Positions 7,452 to 10,214 of a DNA stretch of 10,214 nt are shown here, piece after piece. The DNA lies in NCBI GenBank assembly GCA_020201365.1, contig JAIVGV010000038.1, forward strand, positions 1 through 10,214, written 5' to 3'. Every line of letters begins with the position of its first letter. Position 1 is the stretch's first letter. The notes beneath the pieces are model-generated. The model did no database searches. It saw only the letters and a program-made list of their open reading frames with translations, and was not told where the DNA came from. The position numbers and the translations under genes were made by a program. The stretch is from Acidobacteriota bacterium (GTDB lineage: Bacteria > Acidobacteriota > Blastocatellia > Pyrinomonadales > Pyrinomonadaceae).

Positions 7452-7466
7452 GTGAGCGCAGAGCCA

Positions 7467-8435
7467 TCAGCCGCGCGACTCCGCCTCGCGCCCGCCGAGC
7501 AGTAGATAAGTGTAGAGCGCGACGCCTGTGGCGGCGGCGGTGGCGAACTTGAACGCCGGGTGGATCGGCGCGGGCGAGATGAAGCCCTCGATTGTCCCCG
7601 CGACGACGAGCAGCGGGATGCAGCCGACGATGAGGTGCACGGCTTCGCGTCCGCGCAATCGGAGCGCGTCGAAGCGCGAGAGATCGCCGGGCGCGATGAT
7701 CGCGCTTCCGACGAGCAGCCCCGCGCCGCCCGCGATGAAGATGCAGGTCAGCTCGATGACGCCGTGCCCGACCATGAAGGTGACGAGATCGTTGCCGAAC
7801 CCGGCGCGGTAGGTGAGCGCGAGCACCGCTCCGATGTTGAGCCCGTTGAAAGCCATCACGAGGAGCGTGCCCAAGCCGAGCGTCGCGCCGAGCGCGAAGG
7901 CGTTGAACATGACCTGGATGTTATTGGTCATGATCGCGGCACCGCCGATCTGGTTCGCCTCGTTCAGAGACTCCCACCAGTGCTCGCCGGAGTTGATCTT
8001 GTCGCGCATCACGTAGCTGATGCCGACGAGTTCGGAGAAGTCCGCGTCGCGGCGCGTGCCGAAGAAGCCGATGAGCGAGAAGACGAGCGTGAACGCGAAC
8101 GCGGTCGCCGTGTAGCGCCAGGTCTTGCGGAAGGTGCGCGGGAAGTCGCGCAGGAAGAAGTTGCGCAGGCGCTTGCCGCCTTCCGAAGCCTCCGTGCGGT
8201 AGATGCGACCGTGCGCGCGTATGACGAGGCTGTTGAGGTAGTTCACGAGGCGCGGGTCGCGCGACTCGGCGCGCGCGATGGCGAGGTCTGACGACGCGCG
8301 CCGGTAGATGCGCCCCAGCTCGCGCACCTCCTCGCGGTGCAGGCGACGCAAGGACATCTCGTCGAGCATCCGCAGCAGCTCTTCCAGACGCCGCCACGCG
8401 CCCTTGCGCTCGTTGATGAAACGATCCGTGGGCAT
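7467..8435 (-). CDS. SpoIIM/DUF95-family integral membrane protein
   Basis: A 322-aa protein of the stage II sporulation protein M family. In non-sporulating bacteria these proteins sit in MoxR/DUF58/RDD neighbourhoods and have no established function; a sporulation role should not be assumed. The N-terminal ~100 residues are soluble, charged and helical (RRLEELLRMLDEM, YRRASSDLAIARAES). Hydrophobic segments follow at about 106-125, 171-195, 198-212, 217-246, 264-284 and 295-313. Family motifs are MTNNIQVMFNAFALG (169-183) followed by a glycine-rich helix, and GHGVIELTCIFIAGGAGL (223-240) with the conserved HGxxE. The ATG at 8435 fits the family start; no strong ribosome binding site is visible, and a possible promoter lies so close that the leader would be very short. 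It converges on the M61 gene with only 15 bp between stop codons and no separate terminator. Family assignment is confident. Confidence 0.88.
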   Translation of the reverse strand: MPTDRFINERKGAWRRLEELLRMLDEMSLRRLHREEVRELGRIYRRASSDLAIARAESRDPRLVNYLNSLVIRAHGRIYRTEASEGGKRLRNFFLRDFPRTFRKTWRYTATAFAFTLVFSLIGFFGTRRDADFSELVGISYVMRDKINSGEHWWESLNEANQIGGAAIMTNNIQVMFNAFALGATLGLGTLLVMAFNGLNIGAVLALTYRAGFGNDLVTFMVGHGVIELTCIFIAGGAGLLVGSAIIAPGDLSRFDALRLRGREAVHLIVGCIPLLVVAGTIEGFISPAPIHPAFKFATAAATGVALYTYLLLGGREAESRG

Positions 8436-8447
8436 GAGACGCGGACG

Positions 8448-8476
8448 ACTCTACACGGCGCAGCCCCCGCAAACAA
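8448..8476 (-). promoter_or_regulatory. Candidate sigma-70-like promoter for the SpoIIM-family gene
   Basis: On the minus strand TTGTTT (complement of 8471-8476) and TAGAGT (complement of 8448-8453) are separated by exactly 17 bp. Transcription would begin about 6 bp before the ATG at 8435, giving a nearly leaderless message, which fits the lack of a clear ribosome binding site. The -35 is weak. The site lies just downstream of palindromic element 2, as expected if that element ends the phzF transcript. Confidence 0.3.
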
Positions 8477-8497
8477 GCCTGACGTTCAAAACTAAAC

Positions 8498-8625
8498 TTA
8501 GCCACAGAGGACACAGAGGGAAGGTAGGAACGAGGAACGATGGACTGAAAGGCAACTCGTCTTCACTTCATCGTTCCTACTTCATCGTTTCTTCTCTCTG
8601 TGCCCTCTGTGTTCTCTGTGGCTAA
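8498..8625. repeat. Palindromic repeat with CACAGAGG units (element 2)
   Basis: The terminal arms 8498-8520 and 8603-8625 are complementary at 22 of 23 positions; the exception is a G/T opposition that would still pair as G-U in RNA of one strand. Each arm holds two CACAGAG-type units. Inside, 8524-8533 pairs perfectly with 8571-8580, and a second option pairs 8534-8542 with 8569-8577. The right half also has an 11-bp direct repeat ACTTCATCGTT (8565-8575 and 8579-8589). The right end stops one base short of the phzF stop codon (complement of 8627-8629), so the hairpin forms immediately after translation ends. No gene is inside. It is the A-containing counterpart of element 1 (CCACAGAGG against CCGCAGAGG). 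Confidence 0.82.
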
Positions 8626-8626
8626 T

Positions 8627-9553
8627 TCAGTCTTCGAGTTCGAGGCGCCCGCCGCCGACGTAGCGGCAGCTCCCGCCGACGCGCACCCGCGTGATGCGCT
8701 CGCCTTCGTGCGTGACGCGGATGCGGATGAAGCTCGGTCGCCCCATCTCAACGCCCTGCTCGCTCGTGATCTCCAACTGACTGTCGGACGCGACGACGCC
8801 GTGGCGCACGAGGTAGCAGCCCAAGGGACCCGACGCGCCGCCCGTCGCCGGGTCTTCCACGACGCCCAAGCCCGGCGCGAACATGCGGCTGTGGACGCCC
8901 GAGCCGTCAAACTCCGTCTCCGTCGTGAAGACGAAAATCTCCTGCGGCAGCCCGCTCAAGACTTTTTCCAATAGCTCCGCGCGCGGTCGAGCGCGCCGCG
9001 CCGCCTCCAAGTTAACTAACGGCACAAAGAGGAACGGCACGCCGCACGAGACGACTTCGACGGGGAAGCGCCGATCTATCTGCGACGGGTCGAGCGAGAT
9101 GAGTTCCGCGATGGCGTCAACGTCCTCGATCCGCGCGCCGAAGGTCGGGAGCGGCTGGCTCATCTCGATGAAGGCGGGCGCGCCGTCGCGCCAACCGATC
9201 TCGACGGGGATCGTGCCGACGCCCTCTTCGAGCCGGATCGTGGTCGCGCCCCCGGCGTTCGCGCGGTGCGAGGTCTCGATCATCCCTTCGCGCGCGAGGA
9301 CGTAGGTCGTGCCGACGGTCGGATGACCAGCCATCGGGAGTTCCTGACCCGGCGTGAAGATGCGCACGCGGAAGTTGTGCGCGGGGTCTTGCGGCGTGAG
9401 CACGAAGGTCGTCTCGGAGAGGTTCATCTCCTTGGCGATTGCCTGCATCGTCTCAGTCGAGAGACCCTCGCCGTCCGTGAAGACCGCCAAGGGGTTGCCG
9501 CCGAACTGCCGGTCGGTGAACACGTCAACGAGGTGGTAGCGGAGCTTTCTCAT
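8627..9553 (-). CDS. PhzF-family isomerase/epimerase
   Basis: A 308-aa cytosolic protein of the PhzF fold (two diaminopimelate-epimerase-like halves). Phenazine PhzF isomerises trans-2,3-dihydro-3-hydroxyanthranilate, but most members have unknown substrates and no other phenazine gene is in this window. Motifs are FGGNPLAVF (17-25), NLSETTFV with the probable catalytic Glu at 47, TPGQELPMAGHPTVGT (67-82) and EDPATGGASGPLGCYL (233-248). Length and motif order are normal, with no truncation. The ATG at 9553 is chosen because GGGAGAG (complement of 9558-9564) lies just upstream; a GTG at 9568 would overlap this site and adds residues not typical of the family. The stop of the PLP-enzyme gene at 9565-9567 abuts that ribosome binding site, so the two genes form an operon with an 11-bp gap. 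The stop codon is followed almost directly by palindromic element 2. Confidence 0.9.
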   Translation of the reverse strand: MRKLRYHLVDVFTDRQFGGNPLAVFTDGEGLSTETMQAIAKEMNLSETTFVLTPQDPAHNFRVRIFTPGQELPMAGHPTVGTTYVLAREGMIETSHRANAGGATTIRLEEGVGTIPVEIGWRDGAPAFIEMSQPLPTFGARIEDVDAIAELISLDPSQIDRRFPVEVVSCGVPFLFVPLVNLEAARRARPRAELLEKVLSGLPQEIFVFTTETEFDGSGVHSRMFAPGLGVVEDPATGGASGPLGCYLVRHGVVASDSQLEITSEQGVEMGRPSFIRIRVTHEGERITRVRVGGSCRYVGGGRLELED

Positions 9554-9564
9554 CAAACTCTCCC

Positions 9565-10214
9565 TCACAAACTGTCGAGCGCGCGCGCGAAGTCGTTAAC
9601 TAAATCTCTCTCGTCTTCGAGTCCGACGGAGACGCGCACGAGGCTGTCGCCCACATTCATCGCGGCGCGCTGCTCCGCCGTCAAACTCTTCGCCCACATC
9701 GCCGCCGGGTGGACGACGAGCGTCTCGTAGCCGCCGAGGCTCGCGGCGTACTTGGCGAGCCGGAGCGACGAGATGAACTTCTCCGCCGCCGCGTAGCCGC
9801 CGCGCAACTCGACGCTCAAGACGCCCGTGAAGCCCGACATCTGCCCGCGCGCGAGCGCGTGCTGCGGGTGCGACTCCAAGCCGGGGTAGTTGACGCGCTC
9901 GACGTTCGGGTGCGTTTCGAGGAAGCGCGCGACGGCGAGGGCGTTCCGGTTGTGCCGCTCGACGCGCAAGCCCATCGTGCGAAGCCCGCGCAGCAGCAGC
10001 CACGAGTCGAACGGGCTCAAAGAGGTGCCCGCGACGACGCCGAAGCGCCACGCGCGTTCGACGAACTCGCGCGAGCCGACGAAGACGCCCGCCGTCACGT
10101 CGTGATGACCGCCGATGTACTTCGTCGCGCTGTGCAGGACGACGTCAATCCCCAGCTCAATCGGTCGCTGGTTGACGGGCGTCGCGAAAGTGTTGTCGCA
10201 CATCGTCACGACGC
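9565..10214 (-). CDS. PLP-dependent trans-sulfuration enzyme (cystathionine gamma-synthase/lyase or methionine gamma-lyase), N-terminus outside window
   Basis: The C-terminal ~216 residues of a Cys/Met-metabolism PLP enzyme, with the frame open to the right edge. Seen are the DNTFATP strand, the PLP Schiff-base lysine in HSATKYIGGHHD (codon 10120-10122), the SPFDSWLLLRGLRTMGLRVERHNRNA helix region, YPGLESHPQH, GFTGVLSVEL and the C-terminal SLGGYETLVVHPA substrate/PLP carboxylate region. This class acts on homoserine esters, cystathionine, cysteine or methionine. The residues that best separate synthase from the lyases lie mainly in the missing N-terminal half, so I do not name one. About 170-180 residues of a usual ~390 are outside the window. 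It is the upstream gene of a two-gene operon with the PhzF-family gene. If it proved to be methionine gamma-lyase it would make methanethiol, the expected substrate of the MddA-like enzyme at the other end of the window. Confidence 0.88.
   Translation of the reverse strand, partial: VVTMCDNTFATPVNQRPIELGIDVVLHSATKYIGGHHDVTAGVFVGSREFVERAWRFGVVAGTSLSPFDSWLLLRGLRTMGLRVERHNRNALAVARFLETHPNVERVNYPGLESHPQHALARGQMSGFTGVLSVELRGGYAAAEKFISSLRLAKYAASLGGYETLVVHPAAMWAKSLTAEQRAAMNVGDSLVRVSVGLEDERDLVNDFARALDSL

Noticed and set aside
7452..7466. Lone CGCAGAG unit in the 15-bp gap between M61 and SpoIIM-family stops
   Set aside because: A single short copy without a complementary arm is likely chance in this sequence context.
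8498..8625. Insertion-sequence remnant or MITE with terminal inverted repeats
   Set aside because: No transposase, and no flanking target-site duplication is visible; the repetitive unit structure of the arms fits a dispersed palindromic repeat better, though a mobile origin cannot be excluded.

Overview
The window is a GC-rich, gene-dense bacterial chromosome segment with strongly G/C-biased third codon positions. It holds seven protein genes, two of them cut by the window edges, and no RNA genes, transposase, CRISPR array or phage genes that I can see. The gene content (MoxR ATPase, DUF58 and SpoIIM-family proteins, a large secreted zinc metalloprotease with an HExxHxxGxxH site, an M61 peptidase, an MddA-like methyltransferase) and the palindromic repeats built from CRCAGAGG units suggest an Acidobacteriota genome, perhaps Blastocatellia/Pyrinomonadaceae. 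This is an inference from style and content, not from a marker gene.

Layout, left to right. The + strand starts with the C-terminal third of a MoxR-family AAA+ ATPase (2-403), then an integral-membrane methyltransferase of the MddA/NnrU-like group (478-1212). A perfect 16-bp stem-loop (1252-1289) separates it from a convergent gene for a secreted zinc metalloprotease (1338-3899, - strand). A divergent intergenic region of about 200 bp leads to a DUF58 protein (4101-5420, +). Next come a long imperfect palindrome (5451-5555) and a secreted M61-type metallopeptidase with a PDZ domain (5592-7451, +). Fifteen bases further on, convergently, lies a SpoIIM/DUF95-family membrane protein (7467-8435, -). 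A second, related palindrome (8498-8625) separates it from a PhzF-family isomerase (8627-9553, -). That gene follows, 11 bp downstream, a PLP-dependent trans-sulfuration enzyme (9565 to the right edge, -).

How the genes relate. MoxR, DUF58 and SpoIIM-family genes are often neighbours in bacteria and are thought to act together as an envelope-linked chaperone or regulatory module. Here all three occur within about 8.5 kb but are split by other genes and lie on different strands, so the module looks rearranged. The two secreted metallopeptidases flank the DUF58 gene. The MddA-like enzyme (expected to methylate methanethiol to dimethyl sulfide) and the trans-sulfuration enzyme (whose family includes the methanethiol-producing methionine gamma-lyase) could be linked through sulfur metabolism, but this is speculative.

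The most interesting non-coding signal is the pair of related palindromes. Each lies between two co-directional genes, shortly after the stop codon of one and before the start of the next. I see no clear undescribed multi-gene system here; most of the window is ordinary chromosomal content.
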